NCBI GenBank assembly: GCA_947000775.1 | Contig: CAMQGK010000604.1 | Span: 11,462,501 to 11,526,500 of the forward strand | Origin: Pterois miles | Lineage: Eukaryota; Chordata; Actinopteri; Perciformes; Scorpaenidae | DNA: 64,000 nt | Direction of reading: 5' to 3' | Part shown: positions 40,309 through 54,500 of the stretch, one piece after another | Numbering within the stretch: the first letter of the stretch is position 1 | Layout of the letters: each line of letters opens with the position of its first letter | Notes under the pieces: generated by a model | The model's database searches: none | Seen by the model: only the letters and a program-made list of their open reading frames with translations | What the model was told of the DNA's origin: nothing | Program-made: the position numbers and the translations under genes

Positions 40309-41379
40309 AATTTATAACTTTTCTCCACAGGGCCATAAAATATAATCTTTATTTAATGAGGAAGTCACGTTAAGATTAAAACCTCTTTTACAAGTGAGAC
40401 ATAGGAATACAGGGTCAATTAGCAGCATCCAACACATAACAAGACAACAACATTGAATCAAGGCAGGTATAGCCAAACACATGACATCATAGAGTGTATT
40501 AACAAGGCAGCAGGATGCTCATGTGCTTATTTAACTGAAGCAACTGCAGCCAGCAGCGACCCCTTCCTTTATTGTAAGTTTAAAATCATTTAAAGCCAGA
40601 GAGGGTTCCAAGTTTAAGCTTGGCCAGCAGATCATCATTGGACCAATACTGTAAGACATGATTATTTCATTTATATTATTTATTCCTTGACATTAAAATT
40701 TCTTTTTCAAGGAAGGCCAAGCTAGCACACCACCACAAGGTTACTGAAGTAAAAGTGCATACTGGTGTAAACTAAACAGGTTAATTTGTTTAGACTTCAG
40801 AGGTTTTGGATTATAATAAATATAAAATAGCTAATTCTGTGAATGTGGGGACACATTTTGGGCGTTGGGTATGCTCAGAGTCAAGACTACAAAGTTTAGA
40901 TATCTAATGTTTTAATGCTTTTTCACATTAAAACACAACTATATGATTTCTGTTAACATGACACTGCATCACTCGGGTAAATCTTAACTCAAGGTCCACT
41001 TACTTGGATGTACAGTGGCCAGGTGTCCCACTTTGAGGCACAATGTCCCACATTTTCATTGGTTCTAGTTTTCAAAAGTCAAACCGCTGCAGGACAGACG
41101 CATCTTTTAAAATCTGTTTGATGAAAAGGGAGGACAAGCCAGCATTTCCATAGCAACAGTCACTTCATTGGCCAAGTACCATGAAGCTGGAGGAATCTGT
41201 CGAACACGTGGGTGAGAAGGATGAGGGATAAAATATGCACGTAAAGAGGGTGACTGTACAGGACAGGTTTGGAAAATCTAATTATTTGTTATCTCACGGA
41301 GTCAAACGATGATTGAGAGCAGCGTCATCTCTGTGCCTCCAGGATCAACCTTTTATTTCAGAGTTTGTCTGCAACAACT

Positions 41380-42250
41380 GTGTATTAGAATAAAAATGGA
41401 TTTAGAGGCAAATATAACATGATGGTGTCCAGATTGTCCTCTGAGACCTGTGACTGTATTGTCTTTCAGAGGCTCCACCACATTCAGTTTCAGCTGAAGT
41501 GAAGCCACCCGAGGAATCCACTGGTACCAACAAAGGCATACTAGCTTATTGTGAATGAGGTTAAATAATACTCCAAAGTTATGGTAAATTTTGGTGAGGA
41601 AAAACCATTTTAAAAGGGGTCCCTTGACCTCTGTCCTCCAGATATGTAAATGTAAATTCAATTCTTGTAGAAAATTCTTGTAGAAATTTCCAAATGCGTA
41701 AAGTGTTTGATCCCAAATCACAGCAAGACTTTTTCTAAGGTGTTCCTCAAGGTCTTAGTGTCTTAATGTGGTATTTTGGAGAGATTACAGATCATTTTTT
41801 AGCAATTCTTTAGTGGAAAAAAATGTTACATTTATCACCAAATCTGTGGAACAAATGGTATCAACCCAAAGACTATTGCAACTTATGAGACATAATAGAG
41901 CATGAGGATGGACATCATATACTTCTATCATCATGTTCTAAACCCTGATACACTTTCAAAATAGTTCTTTAATTTCATGTTACTGACAGTGACGTTATTG
42001 AAAGTAGGAGACAGAGGAGGTAACATGCTCTACCAATTGAGTTACAACAGCAGCGCTCAAAATGTTTTTAAATTCATTAATATCTATTTCTGATTAATGA
42101 CTAGAAGAACTTTTCACACAATCCTGAGCTGCATCTCAAATTAATCTCAGGTTCTCAGCTTTCAGGTGATGTACACCACTTCTATGTGACATCTACTGTT
42201 GACCTGCTATCTTCCCCTAAAGACCCCCTGGACCCCCCTAAAAAAGACTA
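41380..42250 (-). repeat. Unclassified dispersed repeat, copy B (antisense)
   Basis: Reverse-orientation relative of the repeat at 2,030-3,120. Shared blocks in reversed order include CTTGACCTCTGTCCTCCAGA (about 41,627), TCTTAGTGTCTTAATGTGG (about 41,754), GATGGACATCATATACTTCT (about 41,909) and TGACATCTACTGTTGACCTG (about 42,187). Confidence 0.75.
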
Positions 42251-44251
42251 AACCTGCTCTATTGTGGGTCTCAGAGGGTTAAATCAACACAACACTTGAA
42301 AAGAATAAATCTGTAAACTCTAATGTGACTCTGTGTAACTTTATTTTTGCAGAGTTTGTAATTGTATTCATGGCTATTGATTAATGATTCCTCTTCAAGT
42401 TTTCAGGTCATTGTTAAACATTTTATCCATTGTTTTTTTTTTTTTTAAATCCTATTTCCGTGAAGGACTGTGGTCTGCATCTCTGCATGAAATAAAGTTA
42501 TTACTATCAATATTATCACATTAAATTATCATCATCATTGCAATTCAGTTCGATATAATCACAATTTGTAGAACAGAGTAGTTAGTACAGAGATACCTAC
42601 AAGTTTTGGAGGTATTAAACCAGTTTTAATGCAAATACTTTGGATTACGTCAGCTGAACAACAAAAAATATAGAAAAACAATTTTGAGGCAACGTATGTG
42701 CAGTTTATACACTAATTATTAGTGTTGTGATAACAGATAAATAACAGATAAAAGTGAGGATAGGTACAGTCAGTGTGTGGAAAAGTGTTTAAAATGTGGA
42801 ATAAAATGCTTTTAATGTGGCAGTTGTCTTTAAGAAACATGTATGGTATTATAAAGTGGTATGTGTAGAATAAAACAAAACATTATTAATAATGATATAT
42901 AATTATTGATCAAATAAACGGTTGAGCGCCTGATGTGAGGACAAAAAAAGACAGCAGATTTACAGAGAACATAAAATCAAAGTGACAGACTCGTCTCTTT
43001 GCGCCACACTGCCGACCCACCGCCTGCCCAATCATGAAAGGCACAATTTTGTTAAATATGATAATCACTCATTCTTAACTCGTAGATGTTGCTGAAATGT
43101 TTGCCCATGGCTCCCAGGGACTATACACTGACTATAACATCATCAACACATATATAACCCCACTCAGTATTTCCATATTATAAATACTGTAAGCCTACGT
43201 AAGCCTAAGTTTTTCTGGTATTCTCCAGTTAATGGAGAGCAGTAACAACCACAGTACATATAATTATTTGGCACAGCATTAGTGATGTTAGACAAGAGTA
43301 ATTCAGTTATTTTTGTCTTATTTCTTTTAAATTTGGAAAACTCAAATTGTAGCGGACTCTACGGACATAATTCACCATAATCGGTGGTTCAATACAAGCA
43401 GTTATGTACGTTTTCTAAGTTGTTTTTCCATCACACTGACACAGTGACAGTTGGACCCTGAGAGGCGTCACTGTTTCTATGGTAACGAAGTTTCAGTGAG
43501 ATGAGTAACGTCTTTAATGGCTTGTTTTTCAGTGTTAGGTGAGGGAAATAAAATACACACACCGTATTGCATCAAAGATGGAAGTTGAACTCTCTAAATC
43601 CCAGCAACATTCTACAGTATCTTATTTTATTTATCCTATTTTCCTAATGTACAGTACACTGATATAAGATATGTACTGTAAAAGCTCTGTGGAGGTGGCC
43701 GTGGCTGCAAGAGAGGGAGAGGTGTGGAGTACGCTCATGGGGGCAGAGCCAGGGTGAGTTGATTAACACAGTTGGTGCTTATTGTGTGTAATCAACTCTC
43801 TCCGCCACCCATCTAAAGGTTAGGGTTTGGGTTACACAGCCCACAATCATCTGGAGCATTGACGAAGTAAAAGTGGTGACATAAAGGCCAGCAGGCCTTG
43901 ATGGATGAAACAGTGAAAAAGCAGCCAGAGGGACCTTCCCAAGTGCACCACCGCTGTATACTACAAACAATATGACACAAATTAGATGTGGATATGAGCC
44001 CACACTGGGGATTGTTTACTTGTTTGGTTTGCTGGTCTATTTTGAGCTGCAGGGCAGTGAAGCACTGTCAACACTGTGGGGAGGAACACAGAAAGAGCCA
44101 AAAACATCTCAAGCTCTTGCTCACTGTACATGTGTGCTGTTCAAAGCGCTGTGAGAACAGCAAGGCTGATTTGGGTTAGCTTGTATTCCAGAATCTGAAG
44201 GAATAAATCACATTTTACTTATTTTTTTCAGGCCATGTTAGATGAAATGTA

Positions 44252-44257
44252 TTTATT
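44252..44257 (-). terminator. Candidate polyadenylation signal for cers3
   Basis: TTTATT on the plus strand reads AATAAA on the minus strand, about 640 bases after the stop codon. It is the first canonical hexamer I found downstream. Confidence 0.35.
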
Positions 44258-44899
44258 ATTGCTCAATTTCTTCAACACATTCACACTCAACTTGTCAAAT
44301 ACCGCAGCTTGTCAATGGCCCTACATTTCAAACTATGACGTTCAAGGTACCCCCCTAGAGGCGGGTTTGGACTCAGGGACAACATGTCAAGTTTCCACTT
44401 GATAAATGCATAGTCTTTTCAACATAAACCTGTGTTCACAAGAGACATACAGTTTCCACTTGTTACATGCAGTCTCTTTTCAAAATAAACTTTTAATTTA
44501 GGCTTTAGGTTTACTTATGCAGCTAAGCTGTGGATATGATTAGGAAAAGATTGCGACTTGGGTTCAAATAAGTAAGTATGTTTGTTACATATAATAGCTA
44601 TGCTTGTTATGCAACTGCTGTTGGTAAAGTAATGACTGCTAATTGCTAATTGACTTTGTTTCATATGGGACATGACTAGCTGTCTCCTGGGGGAAAGTAC
44701 TGTGTTACTGTGTTGGGACCCCATCTGCCTCAACCTGGACTTTCTTGCAAGTTAAACTATGTCAGTTGCACTGACTATCTAATGATGATGCAGATGGGTT
44801 TCCTTTAGAGTTCATTGAAAGCACTGACCAAGCTAATGTAGTTGACATGTAGGGAGTGAGAGTGGTTGTTCTTATGCCTTTAGCTCTACTGATCATGAG

Positions 44900-45085
44900 T
44901 CAGTATACAGTCTTTGACCTGAAGATAGTCTCTGGTGGGGATAAGCATCCAAAACTTCTGTTCTTGTCTTCCTTCTCACCAAGTGCCAATCCATTGCCAA
45001 GCTTGTGCTGTTCCTCACTTTCATCCTCTGTCAGGCTGTACTCTTCCTCTTCTTCTTCATTGTCACTTCTCTCATCTCTGGTCAG
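44900..45085 (-). CDS. cers3: cers3 last coding exon: acidic tail
   Basis: Encodes LTRDERSDNEEEEEEYSL, an acidic stretch with Ser/Thr suited to casein kinase 2, then a tail ending FRSKTVY and stop. The ending after about residue 30 of the exon matches no mammalian CerS tail I remember. Confidence 0.9.
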   Translation of the reverse strand: MTRDERSDNEEEEEEYSLTEDESEEQHKLGNGLALGEKEDKNRSFGCLSPPETIFRSKTVY

Positions 45086-48000
45086 CTGTGACACAAGAAA
45101 GATGTAGAGATGTAGATGTAGAGAAAGAAAGCAGATATGAGAAATATACACTGATCAGCCACAATACTAAGACACTATGGGCATCCTGACCATTCTGCAG
45201 CTACATAGCCCCATACACAACAAACTGTGATGCACTGTGTGTTCTGACACCTTTCCATTGGAACCAGGATTAGCTTTTTCAGCAATTTGAGCTACAGTAA
45301 CTCGTCTATTGGATTGGACAACACAGGACAGCCATGAATCCCTATGTGCATCAGTGACTCTGTTTCCAGTTCACCGGTTTTCCTTCCTTGGACACCTTTT
45401 GGTAGGTCCTGACCGCTCCAGACCAGGAACATCCCACAAGAGCTGCAGGTTTGGAGATGCTCTGCCCAGTCATCTACCCATCAGAGTTTGGCCCTTGTCA
45501 AAGTCACTCACATCCTTACGCTGCCCATTTTTTCTGCTTCCAACACATCAACTTCAAGGACAAAATGTTCACTTGCTGCCTAATATAGCCTACCCACTGC
45601 CAGGTGCCACTTTTGATATTCTTTGTACCTGCACTCTGCTAAAGCTAGCTCATTAAGTAATGCTGAAATAAACCAAGTAATGCCTCTCAACTGAACGATC
45701 AAAGAATGTTTATTAAATAATTTCTCCAACAACAGTTATGTGAATTTACAATAATTCCAGGTCTATAAGTCTGTGTGTAGTCCACCATCACTCTGTAGAG
45801 AGAGAGAAATCAGTGTTTCAAGAACAGCCACCATTTTGCCCAGGTTAAAGGTCAATAACTGAGACCAGTGACAAGCCAGCAAATGGTACATTCATCTGAT
45901 CTGGCGTTGAAGGGTTTATATTCATGATCTGCCAAACAGCCTTATTACAATAATCTGTCTCAATTGATTTACCAGACCACCATGAAAAAAAAGTAGAAAT
46001 TGTGGTATAGCGTTGCTAAGCAAACATTACCCATCAAACGTATTTGGAAATAATGATAGATGAGAGACTTTTGTTACTGAGCAGACTTACAGTGCCAAAC
46101 ATGAATTTTCTGATCATGCAGAGAATGAGGTGGGCCCAGAATATGTGCAGACAAAGAAGGACCAGCAGCATCACATTGAAGAAGTAGTAGCCAAAAAAGG
46201 CAGGGTAGTGCTGAACGGGGTAGACCCAGGTACAGTGGATCAGCCTGAAACACAACAGAATAGAAACAAGTCAAACTCTTTAATATCCAGGGTTCTGACC
46301 TGTGTCCTGTGTAATTAGTTTATGTTGTGCATTTTATTGGCACAAATGAAATGCTGTAGAACATTTGTGAGCAGATAGGGACTGGATGGGCAAATGGAGG
46401 TCATGGATGTAAAAGAAATCAAGTCTTTTTTAAATATTTGTTATTTTATTTTATTTTATTTTATTGCTGTTATTACAGAGTAGACAGTAGAGAGCTGACA
46501 GAGCGACTTGACAGAGGTGACTTGTTGGTCTCAAACTGCGGGGGATGTTGCAATGACTTGGTCAGCATCTTAAATGCTTAGGCCACCAGGACACCTCAGA
46601 GAGGTGCTCCTAAAGGTACATTCAGATAAAGAGCAGCTTCCATTGTTTCCAATGTTGACACATCAGCCGCAGAGCTGTCAAGATAAGCAGCAGTTATAGC
46701 AGGAAGAGGCTAGCTGCTGCACTTTTGATCATGCAGGGCAACTTTTCCACTGCCCAACATATTCGTATCCCAACAAATCCATATAAATAGGTTTAGGAAA
46801 GAAATATATGGTTGGGATTAAAACTACTGTGCTTGTACAGTGAAAGTGACACTGAACGTTGTAAACATGTGAAACAAACGAACAGCTGACGTAACGTGAT
46901 GCACAGGACATGAACAGCTTTCCTCTGGATTTAAATCCTCATGTGTCTCTTTCGCTCTTTAAACTATGTCACCACACTCCTGGTGCACATTTACTGTTGC
47001 CATGGATGGGTTTACATTGTAGGTAATGGAATGCCTGGTGCGTTTAACACTGGTGCTAAAGGGTGCTGTATGTGGCGGTACACTGTCACTGTCGGTCATG
47101 ACAAAGGTATTTAACGCCCTGGGAATGAAACTTGCCATCACTGTGTGACGATGACTATCAGTGAAACCACACAGATGGTGGAGTTACTGGTATCTGAATT
47201 ATACATCATAAAAAGTACAATGGAGTAACATCAGCTTCAAATTTAAAAAATGTGACTATCCTGCTCAGGCCAATAAACATTTTAATGACATTAGTTAGCT
47301 AAAAATTCTAAATGAATTGTGTCATAATCTAATCATTCCCATTCTATTAAGCTACATGATGATATCAGAGTGGTTGGATGGCAGTAACATTCCAGTTGCT
47401 GTTACAACCTGAGGTAGTCCTGGTGGCTGTAGAGGCAGACTTGCTCACTTGTGCCACTTATGCCAACATGTCATTGCCACATGGCACACAATAGTAATTG
47501 CTAACTGGGTGAATGCTCTTTAATAGCTTGTTAATAGCTTGTCCTTGCCCATTTATATTAATGAGGATAGACACATTTGAAACATCGCTCAGTATCACAA
47601 TAAAATTCACCATCAACACAAACTATAGCCTCCAAAATGACAATATAGCTAACACATCTCTAAAACTGTTTCAACACAAACTGAACATTAGATCTTTCAT
47701 GACGGTAGGATTTAATAATGGGCTGTTAGATTAAATCCACATTTATTTTTGTCAAGTGGACCAAATAAACTGACAACTAAGTGTATATTTCATACATCAT
47801 ATTTGGAAATACTAACAGTAAGGAGGCCATAATGCTGTAAGCTCAGTACCACGGGGAAAAAAGCATTTTGCAAGAACCAAAGTAACATGAACATTACTAT
47901 TTATGCCAGTAGTATCAGTGGCTGCAGTAACAGTAATTACAGCATGTGTACAAAAAAGTGAAAAGTTTGTAGATTTTGTTATTTCACTACCACTATTTCA

Positions 48001-51000
48001 CCACTAACTACGTTTATAAAATCAAGTCACACCCTGTTGAACTTTTAATTAATTTCTTTGTTGTGTTTATTGCATGATAAAGTTATGATAAATAAAAGAG
48101 GCAATGTGTACTTGTACATTTGGTTTGATTATTATTATTGATAATCTTTTGTTAAAGCTTCAGTAGGCAGAAGGTTTTGGAATCATTGGGCAAAAACTCC
48201 ATAATAACCTTTCAGCATATTGTAAATCAAATGTTCTAAGAGAAAACTAGACTTCTGCTCCTCCTCATGGCTCTGTTTTCAGGCTTCAAAATATCTAGCC
48301 TTTGAGACTTTGGTCATTTCAGGTAGAGAGAGCACTATTCAGCATTCCTTTAGGTTCCTGTTGATTCTGAAAACATCTAAGGAGAGAAATAGGCATTACA
48401 GTAACAGAATATTGATTAATATGTGATCAGGGCTACCTGGTTTGACTGTTTGATAGGAGTTTGCAAGTGATTGACAGATGGCTCTCATAGACGGCAGTTG
48501 GACGGAAGATACAGAAAGTGATATATAAAAAGATTCACTGTTTCCACTGACTAGAGCCCAAAACTCTTTGACCTCATTCACTAATATCGTCCTAATTTAC
48601 TACTTTACTAACTAATTTACTAACCTATTTTGGGTTGGGGCAGCAGTAGCTCAGTCTGTAGGGAGTTGGCTTGGGAACCGGAGGATCACCGGTTCAAGTC
48701 CCGACATGGACAAAAAACTGAGTGTGAACTGGTAGCTGGAGAGGTGCCAGTTTACCTCTTGGGCACTGCCGAGGTGCCCCTGAGCAAGGCACCAAACCCC
48801 CAACTGCTCGGGGCACTTGTCAGGAGCAGCCCCCTCACTCTGACATCTCTCCATTACTGCATGTGTGTGTGTGTTTGTGTGCATGTACCATGTATAAGTT
48901 AAACAGAGTGTAAATTGAATTTCCCCACTGTGGGACTAATAAAGGTTGATCTTCTTCTTCTTCTATCTCATGCACTGCTGTCAGGATATAGTGTACTGTA
49001 TACTGTAAACCATTTTATAAAAATAACTTTATTTAATCATATTTGCTCCATTTCTATCCACTGTTTTAATCATTTGTTTTTATTTGCACGCTATATATTT
49101 GCACTCTTTCTTACTTTGTACTACAACTGCTGCACAACAATTTTCCTTAGGATAAATAAAGTTCTATTCTATCTTATCTTAACTAATGTGGAGAATGCTG
49201 TAATAAAGTGTCTACAATTTATTAAGTCTATAGTTAATTTCAGTTTATAAGAAACATTTAAATGTCCCATTCTAACAGAATGTATGGAAAGAAACTGAAA
49301 TATTATACTTTAGAGCTTACTGTCATTCATGCATACAAATAAAAACATAGTCATATTTCTCTCACACACAGACACACGTGCCATGCGCCTCATTTATGAA
49401 CTTACCAGAATGGGAAGATGATCAGTCGTGTTATCATAAACACAATGGAAAACAGGACAAAAAGACTTTTGCAGGTTTTCTCCCATTTGGCATAGTTGAA
49501 TAATTTAGCGGACTAAAAGAAAAATGAGATGTATTGTTAATTACTGTGCAGGTGTTACCTTTTTCTCTTTTTGTATTGTTAATTAACTACATTTCAAAAC
49601 AGACCAAGTTAGTGGAGTAAACTGCTGTCCATTTTCTGTTGTATCATGGTATAACCTAAATCAGCCATGTATCCATTGGAATTACGTATATATATTGGGT
49701 GATTTTGCCAACCACAATGCCGACATTCAGTGCTATCAAGCCATCAATTTAGCATGGGCATATTACATTCGGCTCTATTAAGCTTTATGGCCATTCTCCA
49801 CATGTCCATCAGATGACCTCGGACTTTACTCATCTTGATCTCCAACATCTTCCTGTACCTGTACCTTAAGCTTATGTCTCCCCTCTTCTTCCTTGAATGA
49901 ATCATTGAACTCTTCCTGTCTGCCTGGACTGACTGCATTTGGATCCTTCCCTGGCTGCTTTGAACCCACTCATCTAATATAACAATTGACCCAGAAATTA
50001 GTCGTCTTTTGTGGATGAACTTAATGAGGTGGTCAGTACATGTCAGTCAGTACCTGCTGATCTACTGACAAAACACCTCCAGTACTGAGAATAAGAATGC
50101 AACTTCGTCTCTGGCACTTCAGCAAGCATCTACAAAGCCTTGATTAGTGAAGTCACTACCTGTATGGGCAGAGAAATTTGCTAACACTCCAGCATCCCTG
50201 TCTGTTAGTGTTGGGCCAGCTGAGCCTCCAGCCTGCTTCCCAGCCAACACCCCAGCCTGCTAGCCCCTAGCCTGTACCTGCAACTACCACCACAACTATT
50301 AATTTTTGTTAAATCACAGCTGTGAGTATAAACTGCCCAACCTTTTCTCCCAACCACAGTATATTTGCCAATAACACAATACAACCTTAACCATTTCATG
50401 CACTGATATTGTAAAAAGAAAAAAAAAAGGTAAAAAAAAATGTCTTTAAACTTGTGTGGATGTGACTGACCTCCAGTAAAACATCAGAGGCATCATGGAC
50501 AATCATGACCAGCGTTCCTATACGAATGTAGTTGACACACCAGGAAAATGATAAGAGGACCAGTGTGGCCAAGTGGTGGATGATTTGTTCCCTAAAGTCC
50601 TGTAAGGGGAAAAAATAGAGAGAAGATGTTAAATCTTTACCAGACTACTAAACTAGAGCCTCACTAGCTCTATCTTGAGGCCAAAATGTTAATTGCATCT
50701 TACAACATTTTTTTTTTTTCATTTTCCTTGAACCTTACGAATAGTGAGGCTTACATTGTAAAGTTTGTCCTGAGGATGGTGCTAGATCAAGGGGGTCACT
50801 GAATTCAAAAGGACTCATCCTCAGGGGAACTTGAATGTTTACATCAAATATTATAATTACCAGGCTACCAATTAGATTACGCAGACACATTTATGGTGTG
50901 CAGATGGAAACTTTATCCTGATGGTGGCACTAAAGGAAAGCAATCTCATAGTACTATGGAAATCCAGCCATTAGATTTCAAGATGTTTTATCATGCACAA

Positions 51001-51543
51001 AAGTGTTTGAAGGATCTTTTTATGGTGGCACAATACAGGTAAGGGGGCCACCAAAATCACCATCTGGAGACCGTGAATATCCAGTACTTGTGGAGAAAGC
51101 TCATGACCTGTTTAACAGAACAACTGACATCGCCATGCTCACTAGTGACATGGTCCAGACAATTTTGTCCACTTTGTTAGGATACAGGATCCTTCTCTGG
51201 AGGACTATGGGTTGCTGAGTACTGGATGAGGTAAAATACAGAACAGACTGCAACAAAATAACTAATGCAAAAAATAGCCTGGAGGGTGGAGAAGGAAGGT
51301 CCTCTCCAACCATATCTATTTCAGATGTTGATAAAAGTAAATGGCAATGCCTAATTAAGACACAGAATGACATGTTTGTGTGAGACCACTAGGCAGGTAG
51401 TCAGGTTGACAGCAGTCAAGGCAAGAGATGACCAGCACATGTACAAGGAACTGAGTGGCTCAGCCAGATAAGACCTGGGGCCTCATTTCTTAGCCATGCA
51501 TAAGAATTTAGCCTTCAGGTCTGGGGACATGGAATAACTGAAC

Positions 51544-51597
<54 letters not shown>

Positions 51598-54500
51598 TAA
51601 TAATAAAACAGAAGGAAGAAACTGTAGGCTGTGATGAACAGGTGGTGCTTGAGGGAGTAACACAAGGGATGTGTGGACTAGAATGAAGGAAATCACTGGG
51701 TTCAAGGTGAGAGACAGACAGCCAGTGGGCGGACAGGACAAACTGTCCGGCCACAGCTAAACTGTTTCTGGTTCACAGCCCACAGCTATCTCCTCCACCT
51801 CAGCTGTCTCCTCACCCACACCTCCACACATCCCCACTGACCCTAGTGCATTAACCCTACCCCCCTCATTCTCGCCTGGTAAGCTTCTTGGCCATAAATC
51901 TCTGAATTTTGGAGTGCTTTTCCTCCATTGAGAAGATGAGCACCCTCCCTTGCTTGACTGTGACTTCAGGCCAGGTTAGGAGATAGCTGGATAGACTCTA
52001 CCAAGGCAAGGCTACAGGCCCTGACGGTATCAGCCCTAAATTCTGAGGACCTGTGCCAGTTGTCTGCTATTTGGTGAGACCTCTTCAACCTGGAGAAAAT
52101 ACTGGTGCTGTGGAAGACGTCCTGCCTGGTTCCGGTTCCCAAATAGACAGCTCCATCTGGCCTTAACTATTACTGAGCAATTGCCCTCTCATGTGATGAA
52201 GGTGCTAGACAGGCTGGTCTTGGTCCACCTAAGACCGCAGGTGAAATCATCGCTGAACCCTCTGTTGCTTGCCTGAACGTTGCCAAGATCAGAGATGGTG
52301 ATTAACTTAAGAAGGAAGACGATGGCTCCACAGCCCCTGTGTATTTTGGGAGAGGATGTCGACATGGTGGAGGACTACAACTACCTGGGCATCCACATCG
52401 ATAACAGACTGAACTGGAAGACCAATTCTGAGGCTGTACTGTGTATAAGGAGATATGGATGGATGAACAGACTCTCTTCCCTGAGGAAGTTGAGATCGTT
52501 CTACATGTGCAGCAAGATGCTGGAAATCTTCCATAAGTCTGCTGTGGCTAGTGTACTGTACTTAACCACACTTTTAAAGTTGTGGTGAAGAGGAGGACAC
52601 TGAACAAACTGTTATCCATTATGGATAATCCTGATCACCGCCTGTTTTTGTCTAGCTTACAAAACTCTGCAATTCAGTTACATTGTGTGAGAACTAGGCT
52701 TTATTGTTGCCATATGACATCACAGATTTAACAGATATGTAGACGTTCTCACATAAGAGTATGTATGATGTCACTGCATCTGTTTATTAGTCCAGGGTTT
52801 CACATGACTCTTCTAAAAGTGTTCCAGTCTGTGTATTCAAAACAGACTCTTGGTGCTTCAGTTGCATCAGCTGCATCATTTGACCAATTTTTAAGAGTTG
52901 TGGTTTGAGGTTGACAAACCTTACCTGTAGGGAGGAACCAACCATGGCGTGGTCAGATGTTCCAAAGGCTGCTTTTGTAAACCAGTTCTAACTCACATAG
53001 GCTTCACCCTCTACTGAACTCTAAGGGTAATACTCTCTTCGAATCACACACAGAAGTTCACCCACTGAGATCTGCATCATCATCGCTGACCACTCAGGAC
53101 GTGCCTACAGCATACGAGCATCACCATTGTACACAAGGCAATGTCCAGCACTGCCTGGCATCATATCTAATTGATTGAGTGAGCAGCTAGATAAATCTGG
53201 CGGGAGAGAAACTGTTTCGTAGAATTGCACGCTAGCAATTGAAAGACTGATTACCTGAGACCGAATTTGTGACCTGTGAAATGGACAGAATTCAAAAGCA
53301 GATCGAGCTGAGCAGGAGAGCTGGATCCAACAGGAGCCCAATGCCACGACCACGGAATGGATAAGTATTTTTTCTTGATATTTTATTTATTTATATATTT
53401 TAAGCCAACATGGGCATGGTCTTTTAGAAAAATTAAGTCACTGTACTACTAAGACACACTCACTCACACAGTAGTACTAAACACAGCCTGCCACACCGCC
53501 AGGGGGAGCCACTGCACCACAAACAAATACCAGTAGTCACAAACCACAAGAGACCTCCACCAAAGGAAACACCAACACTCCACTCCTCCCTCACCATCCC
53601 AACCACCAGCACTAATGAAACAGTACCTAACACCCGAACCCAACACCTCCAGTGAAACTCAGGTCCTACCAACACTACTGGACAAAATCCAACAACTTTT
53701 CACTGAACTCAATAAGAACATCATATCAACTCCACTTGCCCGCATCATTCCACAACTCTAACGCAGATTCACCCTCACTCATACCGGAAGTCATTGGTAA
53801 CGTCAACCGCAGAATCTTTACCACCAACAAATCTATAGATGAAGAACTTCTGCGATGCAAACCAGACATCATGACTAAAAAGTGAATCCACATGAGAAAA
53901 GGAGGCATTCTCACATGACATACACCATAAACTTTCTTCTCTCCCTATCAAGAGGATCCATAACAACCAAAACACCAAAGAAATAAAAGAACTGGAAAAA
54001 CAATGCATCTCCACAACTAAAGCACATCACATCATCAGCAGAGCAACTCAACAGCCCACCACCTTCATAAGGATCCACCTCACCAACCTCATGCACCTGG
54101 TCTCCTACGAGGTTTCCTCATAAATGTATTCCACTACAGAGTTGAAAAATCTCACCCACCCCCATTTACACAGCATTTCAAATTCCAACAATTCAAGCAC
54201 ATATCAATGCAATGCAAGAATGCAGTCACATGTCTCAGATGTTTAGGAAACCACCACCACAAATAATGTAACAAGGACAGAACAAACTGTAAATGTGCCA
54301 GCTGTGGCAGCAAGCACCCCTCCATCTCCAAAAACTGTCCCACCTACCTAGTCCTCACCACCACAGCATCAGGAGGCTCCCAACAAAATCATACAAGGTT
54401 CCAGTTCCTACCCAACTCATCCCACTGACCCCCCAAGATCCCAGTACAAACCTGACCAAGATACAAACAGACAGTCTTATCTTTTAAACAGCTCATAAAT

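Larger units (their letters stand above)
35306..44250. other. Intergenic interval between ano9 and cers3 3' ends
   Basis: No multi-exon gene could be traced on either strand. It contains a short SINE head (36,172), a mariner-type MITE (37,918), a SINE (40,031) and copy B of the dispersed repeat (41,380-42,250). The stretches 35,306-36,170, 36,235-37,900, 38,070-40,030, 40,310-41,380 and 42,250-44,250 hold nothing I can name. A plus-strand open stretch at 39,434-39,707 has no recognised family. Confidence 0.55.
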
